From Streptomyces sp. NBC_00237 (GTDB lineage: Bacteria > Actinomycetota > Actinomycetes > Streptomycetales > Streptomycetaceae): a stretch of DNA of 64,000 nt. This document shows positions 43,285 through 53,252 of the stretch, piece by piece (position 1 is the first letter of the stretch; each line of letters starts with the position of its first letter). The stretch lies in contig NZ_JAPEMT010000003.1 of assembly GCF_026342435.1 (NCBI RefSeq), forward strand, positions 744,001 to 808,000. The letters run 5' to 3'. The notes under the pieces were generated by a model. It did not search any database and had not been told where the DNA came from. It worked only from the letters and a program-made list of their open reading frames with translations. The translations under genes were made by a program, and so were the position numbers.

Positions 43285-46200
43285 TCAGCACCAGTGGGGT
43301 GCGGTCCCGATGTTGGTGATGTAGCGGGCGGAGGACCAGGCGTAGGTGCCGTCGGTGAGCCGGTACCACCGCGGGTTGCCGTCGACAGTCTGGCCCTTCA
43401 CCTTGCAGGTGATGCCGACGATCTTGCCGGTGGGCAGTTTGCCGATGACGCGGCCGCCCTGGTCGGGCCGGTCGCGTACCAGCAGACCGGTGCGGGCGAT
43501 GACCCTGCCCTTGTAGGTCCTCACGGTCTTGTGCCGTGCGAAGGAGGCGGTCAGACGGTGATCGCGGGTCACTGTCAGGGAAAGACTGCGGCTGCGGCCT
43601 GCGGGCCGACCGTCGAGCTTCCAGCCGGCGAAGTCGTACCCGGGCTTCGGCGAAACAGAAGCCGTGACCCTTTCGCCCCTCGTGTACCGCGCCTTGGCCG
43701 GGTGCAGCGACACCGCGCCCGCGCTGGCGGGGACGGCCGTCGCAGTGACCCGATGGGTGACGACGGGAGGCGCGGACCTCTTGGTGAACTGGGCGGTGAG
43801 CCGGTGGTCGCTGTGGATGGTGAGGGTGTAGGGGGTGTCACGGCCTGCGGGCCGGCCGTCGAGTTGCCAGCCGGTGAAGTCGTACCCGGGGCTGGGGGTG
43901 GCGGTGGCGGTGGCCCTTTCGTTCTTGGTGTACGTCGACTTGGCTGGGTTCAAGGACACCGTCCCCCCGCTGGCGGGGACGGCCGTCGTGGTGACCCGAT
44001 GGGTGACGACGGGGGGCACGGGAGCCTTGGCGAAAAGGGCGGTCAGTCGGTGGTCGTTGCGAACGGTGAGGACGTAGGGGTTGTTGCTGCCGGCGGGCCG
44101 GCCGTCGAGTTCCCAGCCCACGAAGTCGTACCCCGACTTCGGCGAGACGGAGGCCGTGACCTTCTCATCCTGCGCATACGCCGCCTTGTCCGGGACCAGC
44201 GATACAACGCCCGCATCCGCAGGAGCCGCAGCCGCAGTCACCCGATGAGTGACAACAGGCACAGGCGTCTTGACGAAGAGGGCGGTCAGCTGATGGTCAC
44301 TGCGGACAGTGAGGACGTAGGGGTTGTCGCTACCTGCAGGCTGACCATCCAGCTGCCAGCCCGTGAAGTCGTACCCCGGCTTCGGTGAGGCCGTCACCGT
44401 GATGGTGTCGTCCGTGGCGTATCCGGCCCTGCGTGGCTCCCAGGTCGCGGTTCCCGCCTCCGCGTCGGGCAGTACCTGGACGCCGAGCCTGTGAATGTCG
44501 CTGAAGACCGCGACCAGCGCCCGGGAGTTCTCCCCCATGGCGACGTCGAGGGTCTCCTCGCCGCCTGCCGGAGAGCGCCGTTCTACCCGTCGGCCGTCGA
44601 GGAGCCAGTACGAGAAGATCTTGCCCGTGGCGGGGGAAGCGGTGACAGTCACAGTGCTGCCGGGCGGGTACGGTCCGGTGCTGCTGAGGTCGAGGGTCCC
44701 GGCGTTGTCGGGGGACGCGGATGCGGCCAGGGTGGAGGTGACCTTGGAGAAATGGGCGACGACTTCGGTCGGCCCGTCCACGGTGAAGGTGAGCTGCCTG
44801 CCGTTTCCTGCGGATGCCCCGTTGAGGGTCCAGCCGACGAACGGGAGGTCGGAACCTCGCCACCGGAAGAAGGTGGCCGTCACGGTGGTGCCGACGGGGA
44901 AGTCGGGACCGGCCGGGGACAGCTGGACACCGCCGCCGTCCGCGGAATCGCCTCGCGTGGTGACCCTGTAAGTGGGTGTGTCTCCCTCGGCGAAGTGCGC
45001 GACCAGCTGATGGTCGCCCGCCACCTTGACCGTGGTCCTGCGGTCCGTGCTGTACGGCTTGCCGTCGAGCGTCCACCGCACGAAGACGAACCCCTGCACG
45101 GGGGTGGCTGTCGCCGTCACGCTGGTGCCCGGCGCGTAGGGGCCGACGGATGCCGTTGACGCCGTTCCTTGCGCGGCGTCCGCGCTGGAGACGGATACGT
45201 CGCACAGCTCGACAGGAGTCCGGGTCGTCATGTAATCGGCGACGGTGGAAAACGTCTCGCCCAGCAGCCGGGCGTTGTCCGCGGGACGCGCGTTGACGGG
45301 CCCGTTCACGTCACCGTCGGCCACTCCCATCGGCTGGCCGTCGGGATGGGTGACGCGGGGGTTGGAGAAGTACGGGATTCGGCTGCAGCCGTCGCAGATG
45401 GCCGGGTAGGCCATGACGGTGCGCCAGGCTTTGTCGGGTGCGGCGTACCCGTGGTTGTAGGGGCGGTCCGGCATGTTGGCTCTGTCGTCGGTCACCCAGT
45501 CGTGGATCGCCCCCAGGTTGTGCCCCATCTCGTGGCCCATGGTCTGATTGGCGACGTAGGTGTGGTTGACGGCGCTGAAGGCCCGGTTCACCGTCCGCGG
45601 CGACGGCGGGGCGGGCGTGTTGCCAACGCCGGACCCCTCGGTTACCAGCATGCTGACCAGGTCGGCACCGTACTGGGTCCGCAGGTCGTTGATGTCGTCC
45701 AACTGGCCGTCGTTCGGCTTTTCGAGCGCGCTGAGGGCCGATTCATCGTCCTCGCCGCCCGTGTAGGCGGACATCTCCTGGGTGTGGACGAGGCGGATCC
45801 GTCCCTTGACCTTGCTGTTGGCCAGCGCCTCGTTCATCAGGCCGACGCCCTGCCGGGCCAGAGCCTCGGCACCCTTGAGACCGCCCACGTTCGAGGTCAC
45901 CTTCGGCGACCACACCACCATCACGTCGATGACGGGGTAATCCTTGGCGGCACAGGCCGCTGCGGACGACGCGAAGGCACCGGGCCGCTCGCGGGGAGCT
46001 CGCGCCGTACTGTGGGAGCGCGGTGTGGGAACAGGCAGGGTCTTCCTGCCCGTCGCGCCACTGCGCAGCCTGGTTTCGCCCTCACCGATCTCGAACATGC
46101 CGGGGTTGTACTCGACTGCCCGCACCTGGCCGGGGCCGGCCGGCTCCAGGGCGTACAGCTTGCCCGGTACCGAGACCGTCCCGCTGAGAGTGGGCTCCTC

Positions 46201-46638
46201 AGCACCACTGCCGCAGACGTTCTGCCCGTCGAGCACCACGGAGGAACCCGGCACCGACGCCACCGTGCCGCGCCAGCTCACGGCCGTGCCGTCGTCGCTG
46301 ACCTCCACGGTGGACGGTGTCGCCTTCAGCGAGGCGTCTTTGAAGAGATTGAGCCGCACCACGCCCCCGGGAACGCACAGCTGCTGGGTGGCCTTTCGCG
46401 AGATCTTCCGCAGCTCCGACCGCAGGAGAAACGGGTTCGGCGAGGACGTGGCCGCCCTGCCGCGTGACTCCGGGAGACGGGACCCCAGGATTCCGGGGTC
46501 TTCGGCGACGGCCTCGTGCTGCAGGACGGCGGGCGGTCGCGCCGCGTTCTGAGCCATGACGGGCTCGGCCGTCGAAAGCGCTGCCGCCGACAGGGCAAGC
46601 ACGGATACAGCTCTGACCGTTCTACGGGAGAGGAACAC
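43285..46638 (-). CDS. Secreted metzincin protease with seven InlB-like repeats and SH3 tail
   Basis: This 1117-residue exported protein has an N-terminal signal (TVRAVSVLALSAAALSTAEP), a propeptide-like region, and a metalloprotease domain with HEMGHNLGAIHD (near 365), the HExxHxxGxxHD zinc motif of reprolysin-like metzincins. Its Met-turn candidate TVMAYPAICDGCSRIPYFSN follows. Residues about 480-1045 are seven repeats of 75-83 residues (GYDFTGWQLDGRPAGRD type, xAxFxK ends), resembling divergent InlB B-repeats. The last 70 residues are a bacterial SH3 domain (LLVRDRPDQGGRVIGKLPTG). It is probably cell-wall bound and degrades extracellular protein. Confidence 0.88.
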   Translation of the reverse strand: MFLSRRTVRAVSVLALSAAALSTAEPVMAQNAARPPAVLQHEAVAEDPGILGSRLPESRGRAATSSPNPFLLRSELRKISRKATQQLCVPGGVVRLNLFKDASLKATPSTVEVSDDGTAVSWRGTVASVPGSSVVLDGQNVCGSGAEEPTLSGTVSVPGKLYALEPAGPGQVRAVEYNPGMFEIGEGETRLRSGATGRKTLPVPTPRSHSTARAPRERPGAFASSAAACAAKDYPVIDVMVVWSPKVTSNVGGLKGAEALARQGVGLMNEALANSKVKGRIRLVHTQEMSAYTGGEDDESALSALEKPNDGQLDDINDLRTQYGADLVSMLVTEGSGVGNTPAPPSPRTVNRAFSAVNHTYVANQTMGHEMGHNLGAIHDWVTDDRANMPDRPYNHGYAAPDKAWRTVMAYPAICDGCSRIPYFSNPRVTHPDGQPMGVADGDVNGPVNARPADNARLLGETFSTVADYMTTRTPVELCDVSVSSADAAQGTASTASVGPYAPGTSVTATATPVQGFVFVRWTLDGKPYSTDRRTTVKVAGDHQLVAHFAEGDTPTYRVTTRGDSADGGGVQLSPAGPDFPVGTTVTATFFRWRGSDLPFVGWTLNGASAGNGRQLTFTVDGPTEVVAHFSKVTSTLAASASPDNAGTLDLSSTGPYPPGSTVTVTASPATGKIFSYWLLDGRRVERRSPAGGEETLDVAMGENSRALVAVFSDIHRLGVQVLPDAEAGTATWEPRRAGYATDDTITVTASPKPGYDFTGWQLDGQPAGSDNPYVLTVRSDHQLTALFVKTPVPVVTHRVTAAAAPADAGVVSLVPDKAAYAQDEKVTASVSPKSGYDFVGWELDGRPAGSNNPYVLTVRNDHRLTALFAKAPVPPVVTHRVTTTAVPASGGTVSLNPAKSTYTKNERATATATPSPGYDFTGWQLDGRPAGRDTPYTLTIHSDHRLTAQFTKRSAPPVVTHRVTATAVPASAGAVSLHPAKARYTRGERVTASVSPKPGYDFAGWKLDGRPAGRSRSLSLTVTRDHRLTASFARHKTVRTYKGRVIARTGLLVRDRPDQGGRVIGKLPTGKIVGITCKVKGQTVDGNPRWYRLTDGTYAWSSARYITNIGTAPHWC

Positions 46639-46948
46639 AGGAAGGAATCACCACTTCTGTGCGGAGGATCGCGCCAGAGCAGACAGGCACGAAGGCCCCA
46701 CCAAATGGGGGGCACCTTCCCGGAGAATAAGAAAGACGAGAGGCATATCATTCACTTACGCAACGGACACGCGCAACTCCCTCATATGACAGACATTATT
46801 GACTCGTTTGCCGCGGCGTTGCGCGGGCCGCAGGGCAATCCGCTGCCGCCATGACTTCCGGGACCCGGAATCGGAATGAGCCGAACGGCATTCGCGTCTG
46901 TGCCGCCCTGTGCATCCTGTCGGGTCGGCATGGTGTCCCGGGCAGGGG
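46639..46948. other. Gap upstream of the protease gene
   Basis: The 310 bp include an AT-rich patch around 46720-46810 (AGGCATATCATTCACTTACG), a plausible promoter region for the minus-strand protease. No gene was recognised. Confidence 0.4.
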
Positions 46949-47479
46949 TTACAGGCAGGTGCCGAAGACGGTGACCTTCAGCGGGTTGGTTCCGTCGTTG
47001 CGTACCCGGACCTTCCAGGTGTTGTCCGCTTCGACAGGCTCGGAGTCTTCGGGCACCGACTTGTTGGTGGAGCTGTGGGTGGTGTGCCCGCCGGCGATGA
47101 TGCGGGTCCCGTCCGGGCAGACGGGGCTCACCACGGCCTCGGCCTTCCCGGCGGGGATTTCGACCTCGGCGGACTTCACGATCACCGGTGCCTTCTGGGG
47201 ACCCGCCGGACCGGCCGGGCCCACCGGGCCTGTGCCGCCTGCCGGGCCGGTGTCACCCTGGGCCCCGGCAGGGCCGACCGGCCCTTGGATCCCGTCCTTG
47301 CCGTCCTTGCCGGGGCGGCCGTCTCTGCCCTTGCAGATGATGATGATGCGGCCGTTCTGCTGGTGACGCTCGCAGCCCGGAGGCAGATCACCGCCCGCCG
47401 GTGCGGCGACAGCGGTGGCGAGCGGGGCGAGACCGAGCAGCAGGCCGGACGCCACAGCGGCGGCGATGGTCGTACGCAT
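46949..47479 (-). CDS. Secreted collagen-like protein
   Basis: This 176-residue protein has a signal peptide (RTTIAAAVASGLLLGLAPLA), a Cys pair (GCERHQQNGRIIIICKG), then about 14 Gly-X-Y triplets (GRDGRPGKDGKDGIQGPVGP and GAQGDTGPAG onward). A C-terminal beta-rich domain of about 80 residues (SPVCPDGTRIIAGGHTTHSS, DNTWKVRVRNDGTNPLKVTV) ends in Cys. It is a short bacterial collagen-like protein likely to trimerise outside the cell. The ATG at 47479 follows AAGGGG. The function is unknown; surface adhesion or spore coat are possibilities. Confidence 0.8.
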   Translation of the reverse strand: MRTTIAAAVASGLLLGLAPLATAVAAPAGGDLPPGCERHQQNGRIIIICKGRDGRPGKDGKDGIQGPVGPAGAQGDTGPAGGTGPVGPAGPAGPQKAPVIVKSAEVEIPAGKAEAVVSPVCPDGTRIIAGGHTTHSSTNKSVPEDSEPVEADNTWKVRVRNDGTNPLKVTVFGTCL

Positions 47480-47642
47480 GGGATCAGGCCCCTTCATTCA
47501 CACCGAAACAGTTCCTCAACGGTGTTCGCAGCAGTGCGCGCAGGCGAGCCGACACGAGCAAACGGGCGACACACCACCCACCTACGAAACCGCTGTTCCC
47601 ACAGTGCGACCGGACCGGCGAGGGAGGCCCGTCCTGCACCCC

Positions 47643-48458
47643 CTACGCGGTCAGCTCCAGCACCGGCAGACCGTTTTCGACACGTCCCATGAACGCCAGC
47701 ACCCAGATCCCCTTCGCTCGTGGCCAGGCCCGCAGTCCTGCCGCCCCTTCTCCGATACTCCGGTTCCGGACGCTGCCAGGCCGTCGCCGCTTCGTACCGT
47801 ACGGGACCCCGGCGCCCGGCTTGCTGCGTTCCCCGGACTCAACCGAGCGGCCGGACTTCCCAGTTGGGGAATCCGATCCGCAGGCCAGTAGCCGCAAGGG
47901 TCGTCTTGTCCATTCGTGGCAGTGGCAGCTGACGCATTCGAGGCAGCAGTGGCAGGTGGGGCACTGTTCGCGCAGGTCGTCCGCGGTGAGGCCGACAGCC
48001 GGATGGACCCCGTACGTCAGCAGGGGCCCGGGGGTCGTGCTGTAGTACGCGAGCCGCTTTACCCCCTTGGCGAGGTGCTCACCGGGACGGATCCAGGCGA
48101 TGGGCTTGTCGTGGGTATGGGCCCAGCCGAGGAGGTCGTCGGCCAGCCAGGACAGATCGATGTCCGCGTGCTGGTTGAACGGTCCGCCGAGGTCGTCGAG
48201 CCGTATGTAGTAGATGTTCCGGGTGTACTTCAACAGCACCACCGGATACACCTGCTCCCACCCGAACGCAGGCAGCAGCGGGGAGAACTCGTCGGCCGTG
48301 ATCGCGGTGACGAGCACGACCTCCGCGGGCAGCGTCGCCAGGGCACGCCCGATGTCCGGGTTGAGGTACAGCCGCAGGGTGTCCGGCCGCGTGAAGACGA
48401 AGGCCGCCCCGTCCCGCCACACCGCCGACTCCACTGAAGCTCCCGCCAAGAGACACAA
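47643..48458 (-). CDS. HAD-SAK-like protein with Cys-rich motif, possibly N-truncated
   Basis: The 271-residue frame contains LPAEVVLVTAITADEFSPLL, DLLGWAHTHDKPIAWIRPGE and GPLLTYGVHPAVGLTADDL, which parallel motif II, motif IV and the end of the HAD-SAK protein encoded at 16740. The N-terminal DxD motif is missing, so the enzyme would be inactive or the true start is damaged. A cluster CPTCHCCLECVSCHCHEW follows, able to bind metal. The last 80 residues are low-complexity and may be read-through. Confidence 0.45.
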   Translation of the reverse strand: MCLLAGASVESAVWRDGAAFVFTRPDTLRLYLNPDIGRALATLPAEVVLVTAITADEFSPLLPAFGWEQVYPVVLLKYTRNIYYIRLDDLGGPFNQHADIDLSWLADDLLGWAHTHDKPIAWIRPGEHLAKGVKRLAYYSTTPGPLLTYGVHPAVGLTADDLREQCPTCHCCLECVSCHCHEWTRRPLRLLACGSDSPTGKSGRSVESGERSKPGAGVPYGTKRRRPGSVRNRSIGEGAAGLRAWPRAKGIWVLAFMGRVENGLPVLELTA

Positions 48459-48757
48459 CGCCTGGCGGCAGCTTCATACGCCAGAGATCATCCGCAAGGA
48501 GATATCCAAGACACTCGTGTCCGCATCCACGTGATGCCGGGAGGCAGGGAACCTGCCTGTGGCCCACTTGCCTGATTTCGTGCTGCGAGAGGCACCGAGC
48601 GGTGTGTTGTGCGGGTGGTGCGCTTGAGTACACCGTGATCCTGGGTGTGGCCGAGAGATGTGGTGGAAGCACACGGGTTCTGCCGCTGCGCGGCATTCCA
48701 GGTCGTTCGTCCCTGATCTCATGAACTCTCTGGCCCATCACGACAGGAGAGGCCCCG
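48459..48757. other. Divergent promoter gap
   Basis: The 299-bp stretch between the HAD-like and methyltransferase genes has no recognisable gene. AGGAGA eight bases before 48758 supports the TTG start of the methyltransferase. Confidence 0.4.
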
Positions 48758-49507
48758 TTGGCGACCGGTGCTTACGATTCTTCCACGGCCAGGGCCTATG
48801 TCCGGGCCACCGACAGCGTCTTCCGGCGGGATGTGATTTCCCATACGACCCGTGCGGAACTCGGCGACCTGCGGGGGCTGTCCGTGCTGGATGTGGGATG
48901 CGGGGAAGGCCGGGACGCACGCTGGGCACGGGCGCAGGGGGCTGTCCGTGTGCTGGGTGTGGACCTCAGCGAGGAGATGGTGCGGATGGCGCGCCAGCGC
49001 AGTGCGGGCGACGAGCACCTCACCTTCGTACACGGAGACGGTACGGCTCTGCCGGACACCGGACGGTTCGACGTAGCGCTGGCCGTCAACGTTCTGCACT
49101 ACGCGCTCTCCCGGGACAGTCTGGCCCGCATGTACCAGCAGGTGTACGACCGCATGCATCCCGGGGGCAGGCTGGTTGCCGTGTGCGCCGACTCCCGGTG
49201 CGACCCCAGCCGCCCAGGTCCCGACGCCTACGACATCACGATCGAACGTCCCGCAGGAGCCGAGGAAGGCGCCGAGGTCCGCCAGCGCTTTCTGCGTGAC
49301 GGCCGGCCTGTCGCCGAGATCGTGTACCGCCACTGGCCCCGTGACCTCCATGAACGCCTGGCCCACCAGGCCGGGTTCACCCATCTTCGCTGGAGTGCAC
49401 TGCGCTGTACGGCCGATACGGTGCCACGCCGTGGCCCAGACCGCCACGCACGCTATCTGAGCAATCCCCACCTGGTGGTGCTGACCGCACGGGTCGCCCC
49501 GCGCTGA
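48758..49507 (+). CDS. SAM-dependent class I methyltransferase
   Basis: This 249-residue enzyme has motif I LSVLDVGCGEGRDARWA, motif II VLGVDLSEEMVRMA, motif III FVHGDGTALPDTGRFDVAL and the post-motif MHPGGRLVAVCAD. It resembles UbiE/ToxA-type small-molecule methyltransferases. The TTG start is supported by AGGAGA. No partner pathway is evident next to it. Confidence 0.85.
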   Translation: MATGAYDSSTARAYVRATDSVFRRDVISHTTRAELGDLRGLSVLDVGCGEGRDARWARAQGAVRVLGVDLSEEMVRMARQRSAGDEHLTFVHGDGTALPDTGRFDVALAVNVLHYALSRDSLARMYQQVYDRMHPGGRLVAVCADSRCDPSRPGPDAYDITIERPAGAEEGAEVRQRFLRDGRPVAEIVYRHWPRDLHERLAHQAGFTHLRWSALRCTADTVPRRGPDRHARYLSNPHLVVLTARVAPR

Positions 49508-49781
49508 GCCGGTCGCGGACCTGCGGGGCTGTCGGCCTGGGGTACGCGTGACGCACAACGTAGGGCTGCGGCTGCTGCTTGCCCTTGCCAGCCTCGTCCG
49601 GGTCCCCATGGCCGCTACAACGGACGGGCTGGACACGCGAAAGTCACGCAGCAACGGGGAGGGCCCTAGGCCATCTGGGACAGTCGCACGGGACGGGTTC
49701 CTGTACCGCAGATTCGGGCAGTACTCGCAGCAGTGGGAGAGGGCTGGCAGGCGGTGCTGAGGGTTTCGCTTCGGAGTGACG
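49508..49781. other. Intergenic, nothing recognised
   Basis: This is a 274-bp spacer between the methyltransferase gene and the IS630 copy. It has only short frames without support. Confidence 0.4.
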
Positions 49782-50856
49782 TCATGGCGGCGCGGGCGTG
49801 AGGCCGGTTTCGGCGATGAAGCCGTCGAGCAGGCTGGGCCGGTACTGCATTCTTTTCAGTCTGGTGCGGGTCAGCTCGGCCAGGTGGTCGGCGGTGCGGG
49901 CGGCGAGGATGCCCAGGTCGTTCTTGAGGTGGGCCCAGACGCCTTCGGCCGGGTTGAGGTGCGGGGCGTACGGCGGGAGCCGGAAGACGGTCAGCCACTG
50001 GGCACGGGCGGCCAGCAGTTCACGCATCAACGCGTCCTTGTGGTGGCTGGAGTTGTCCCACACCAGCACGATGTTCCCGCCGATCTGCTGGTGGGCCATA
50101 TCGAGGAGCCGGGCGAAGTCCCGTTCCCTGAACCCCTTTCTCTCGCTCCGACGGCCGGGATGGTGCACCAGGATCCGGTACATCAGCCGGGTCCGCTCAC
50201 CGGCCCGGGCACACACCATGCCCGCCAGGGAGATCCTTCCCGAGCCCTTCCCCGACGCCTTCACCTGCGGTGCAAGGCCGATGCGGGGCCAGGTACATGC
50301 TGTGGGCGGACGCAGCGACTGCCCCGACTCGTCCTCTAACACCAGCCACGCACCCTGTTCCCTCACCTTCTTTCCACGCGCGGACAGGTCTCCTTTTGCC
50401 ACAACGCCATCAGCGTCTCGTCGCGCTCGGCCGCCCGGTGCACCGGAACCTGCACCGAGAAGCCCATCTGCCCCAAGATCCAGGACAGTCGGGGCTGGCT
50501 GAAACGGACGGGGAAGCGGCGCGCGACCAGCACTGATATCCGGGCCAGGGTCCATCGCTGATCCTCACTCCACCCGTGCGCCGCAGGCCCTGCTCCAGGG
50601 CCCCGGCCAGCCAGATCCGCCAGGACGGCTTCATCCGCGAGTCCACCCCCGACGGCCCCCTGGAACGCAAGACATCGATCCCGCCGGCCCGCCAGTCGGC
50701 ATGCCAGGCATAGGCGGACTTCCGCGAGACACGCAACGCCCGCGCGACCTGCGGCGGCTTCATCCCCGCCGCGAACATCTCAGCAGCCTGGAACCGCATC
50801 CGTTCCCGTCGGGCCCGCTCCATCGCGGTCAGGCCACCCTCATCGGGATCCCGCAT
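49782..50856 (-). pseudogene. IS630-family transposase with two one-base deletions
   Basis: N-terminal HTH region (LTAMERARRERMRFQAAEMF, PPQVARALRVSRKSAYAWHA), middle RWTLARISVLVARRFPVRFS and LSWILGQMGFSVQVPVHRAA, then LVLEDESGQSL (DDE Asp), IVLVWDNSSHHKDALMRELL (Asp) and LPPYAPHLNPAEGVWAHLK (Glu) are all present but in shifted frames. Restoring one G in GGG near 50590 and one A in AAA near 50375 would give an intact protein. It is a different IS630 subgroup from the copy at 32 kb. Confidence 0.8.
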
Positions 50857-51008
50857 AACACCGGCATACACCCACCACCGAGATCACCGTCACCCCGAAC
50901 CGAAAGGATCAGAAGCTAGGGTTGTGGAGCAAAGCTCCTGGACGTACAGCAGCCGCCGCCGTGCACCCGACTCAACAAGATCGACCGGACCGTGATGAGG
51001 CTTCACCC

Positions 51009-52265
51009 ATGCTGACCAGCGAAGACGAGTCGCACGAGGCTGTCAGGCGGCTGGCCGCCGGAGTTGCCCTGGACCAGGCGCTCGACATAACGGACCCGCA
51101 GTCCTGGATCGGCCTTGACTTCGGGGTGCGCAACTTGGCCTGGCAGCGGCCGGAGCTGTTCCACTCGAACGCCTCGCCGTCTGGGCGGTGGCTGAACTGG
51201 AATCCAGGCGCCTCGCTGCCCACCGTCACTTGGTCTCAGAAGCCCGGTACTGCCGAACTCGCCCTCGCCCTCTGTCACCCGGACGGCAGAATCCGCGAGG
51301 CCGCGCTGGACCATGCCGAGGAGCAGCCTGCTCTGTTTGCACTGGTGATCATCCGCTGCGCGGACTGGGCGGTACCGGTCCGTGAACGGGCCCGCGCGCT
51401 CCTGGCCAAGGCGCCACCGCGCCGGCTGGCCGCGCACGCCGCGCTGATCCTGCGGGTCGGCGGCCGCTCACGGGGCGACTTCGCCCAGGAGCTGCTGGCC
51501 GGGGCGCTGCGCGCGGGCCCGGCCGCCCAAACCGAGACGCTGCTCGCCAGTGGCGACCGGGCCACGGCCCGCCTCGCGCACCGCGTCGCCGTCGAGCGTC
51601 GGCTACTTCCCGCGGCGCGGCTCGCTCGGCTCGCCGCCCGCCACCGCGACGTCGTCGTGCAGGACCTCTGCGCTGAAGCGGCCTTGGCCGCCCTCGGTGC
51701 GGGGACCGCCGAGGAGTTCACCGAGGTCGTGGTGCCGCTCCTCGGGTCCCGGCAGCCCCGGGTCAGGTCGGCGGGGGTGACCGCGCTGCGCCGGGCCGGG
51801 CGGCACGCAGACGCCGAGCCGTACCTCACCGACCAATCCGCCGTGGTGCGGGCATGCGCCCGGTGGGTGCTGCGGCAGGGCGGCACCGACTCGGCACCGC
51901 TGTACCGCGCGCTGTGTGCCGACCCTTCGGTCCGGCCCGCCGCCGCAGTGGGTCTCGGCGAGTGCGGGACGCGCGAGGACGCGGACCTGATCCGGGCGCT
52001 CCTCGCGCACCCGAACCCGCGCGTGCGTGCCTGCGCGGTGGCCGGGCTGCGGGAGCTGGAGGCGGTGCGCGTCGATGACGTACGACCGCTCCTGAACGAC
52101 CCGTCGGCGGCAGTGGTCCGGCAGGCAACCGCGGCCCTGCTGCCGTGGGCCGACCGCCTACCGCAGGAGCTGCTGCGGGAACTCCTGACCGAAGACCGTC
52201 AGCGCCACCAGCGGGTCGCGGCGGTCCGGCTCCTGCGGGCCCTCAGGGTGCACGTCCGACTCTGA
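51009..52265 (+). CDS. HEAT-repeat protein
   Basis: This 418-residue soluble protein is made of helical pairs: VPLLGSRQPRVRSAGVTALR, YLTDQSAVVRACARWVLRQG, LCADPSVRPAAAVGLGECGT, LLAHPNPRVRACAVAGLREL and LLNDPSAAVVRQATAALLPW. These are HEAT (PBS-lyase type) repeats, usually protein-binding scaffolds. No catalytic domain is seen. The ATG at 51009 has GAGG upstream. The partner is unknown. Confidence 0.8.
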   Translation: MLTSEDESHEAVRRLAAGVALDQALDITDPQSWIGLDFGVRNLAWQRPELFHSNASPSGRWLNWNPGASLPTVTWSQKPGTAELALALCHPDGRIREAALDHAEEQPALFALVIIRCADWAVPVRERARALLAKAPPRRLAAHAALILRVGGRSRGDFAQELLAGALRAGPAAQTETLLASGDRATARLAHRVAVERRLLPAARLARLAARHRDVVVQDLCAEAALAALGAGTAEEFTEVVVPLLGSRQPRVRSAGVTALRRAGRHADAEPYLTDQSAVVRACARWVLRQGGTDSAPLYRALCADPSVRPAAAVGLGECGTREDADLIRALLAHPNPRVRACAVAGLRELEAVRVDDVRPLLNDPSAAVVRQATAALLPWADRLPQELLRELLTEDRQRHQRVAAVRLLRALRVHVRL

Positions 52266-52508
52266 CGCGCGGTTCTGAGCTGATCCGCCGGACAGGCTCT
52301 CGCCGGGCGGTTCGCCCTGTTTCCTTTAAATTCGGGAGGGTTTGGAGGCTCTTTGGTTCTGGGGCAGGAGGTGCAGCCGAGCTGCGAGACCGCGCTGTGA
52401 CGGCAGAGGACTGTTTCGTTCCAGTTCCTCGCGTCTCCTCCCAGCCCGCCGCGCGCCCGCGGCCCTTTGCCCCCGGGCCCGGCACCCGCCGCGCGGTTCA
52501 TCACAAAC
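52266..52508. other. Intergenic, nothing recognised
   Basis: The spacer contains a T-rich stretch (GTTTCCTTTAAATTCGGGAG) that may be a promoter or element end. No gene was found. Confidence 0.35.
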
Positions 52509-52940
52509 ATGACCCCTCGTGACGGGTCTCCCAGCGACCTCTCGGACGTACGCTGGGCACTGATCGAACCGGTCCTCCCTGCTTGGCGAACCAGGCACCG
52601 CAAGGACGCCCTGGACCTCGGGCGCCCGCCCGAGCACGACCTGCGCTCCCTGATGAACACGGCGCTTCACCCGGACCGCACCGGCACCCCCTGACGCTAC
52701 CTGCCGTACGACTTCGCCCCGTGGGCCAACGCGAACGGCCACTTCGCAAGGAGCAGCAGGACGGCGTGTTCGAAGAACTCACCGGCCTGCTGCGATGCCT
52801 GGTCCGCCAGAGCGAAGGACGCGACGGCGAACCGTCGTCGGCCTGCGTGCTGGACTCCCAGACCGTCAAGGCCCCCGCCAACGTGCACCTCACCGACCAG
52901 GGTGCCGATGCCGGGAGCGGCTTGGGGAACCGGTCTTGTC
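52509..52940 (+). pseudogene. IS5-family transposase N-terminal remnant
   Basis: MTPRDGSPSDLSDVRWALIE, PVLPAWRTRHRKDALDLGRP and HDLRSLMNTALH form the N-terminus of an IS5-type transposase. It stops at 52694 and continues in another frame as KEQQDGVFEELTGLLRCLVR and SACVLDSQTVKAPANVHL (first catalytic Asp block). The rest is lost at the junction with an integrase stub. Confidence 0.65.
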
Positions 52941-53019
52941 CGTCCCCGCACCGGTGGCTTCGCTGCTGCCGGGGCATAACGCGAACCGCGACAACATGGA
53001 CACCGCCACCAATCCGGCA

Positions 53020-53252
53020 TCCCAGTGGCCTTCCCCGGCCGCCGCGCAGGTCAGCCGTTCCGCCCCGACCACCTGTCCGAACTCCTCAACAAGGTCGGCG
53101 TCCCGGCCGCAGCCGCCCGCGGCGTCGCCATCCGACAGCAACTCCTGGAGATGCCCGCCCCTGTCCTCGCGGACGCCCTCGGCTACCACGGCAAGACCAC
53201 CACCCGGCTCCGCGACGAGACCGGCGGGACATGGAGCCGATACGCCCCTGGA
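53020..53252 (+). pseudogene. Tyrosine recombinase/integrase C-terminal stub
   Basis: The frame MAFPGRRAGQPFRPDHLSEL, LNKVGVPAAAARGVAIRQQL, LEMPAPVLADALGYHGKTTT and GGTWSRYAPGDH matches the end of phage-type integrases of Streptomyces, including the Arg/His region before a final Tyr box. The N-terminal part is missing. Its 3' end overlaps the first of two ~110-bp direct repeats. Confidence 0.6.
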
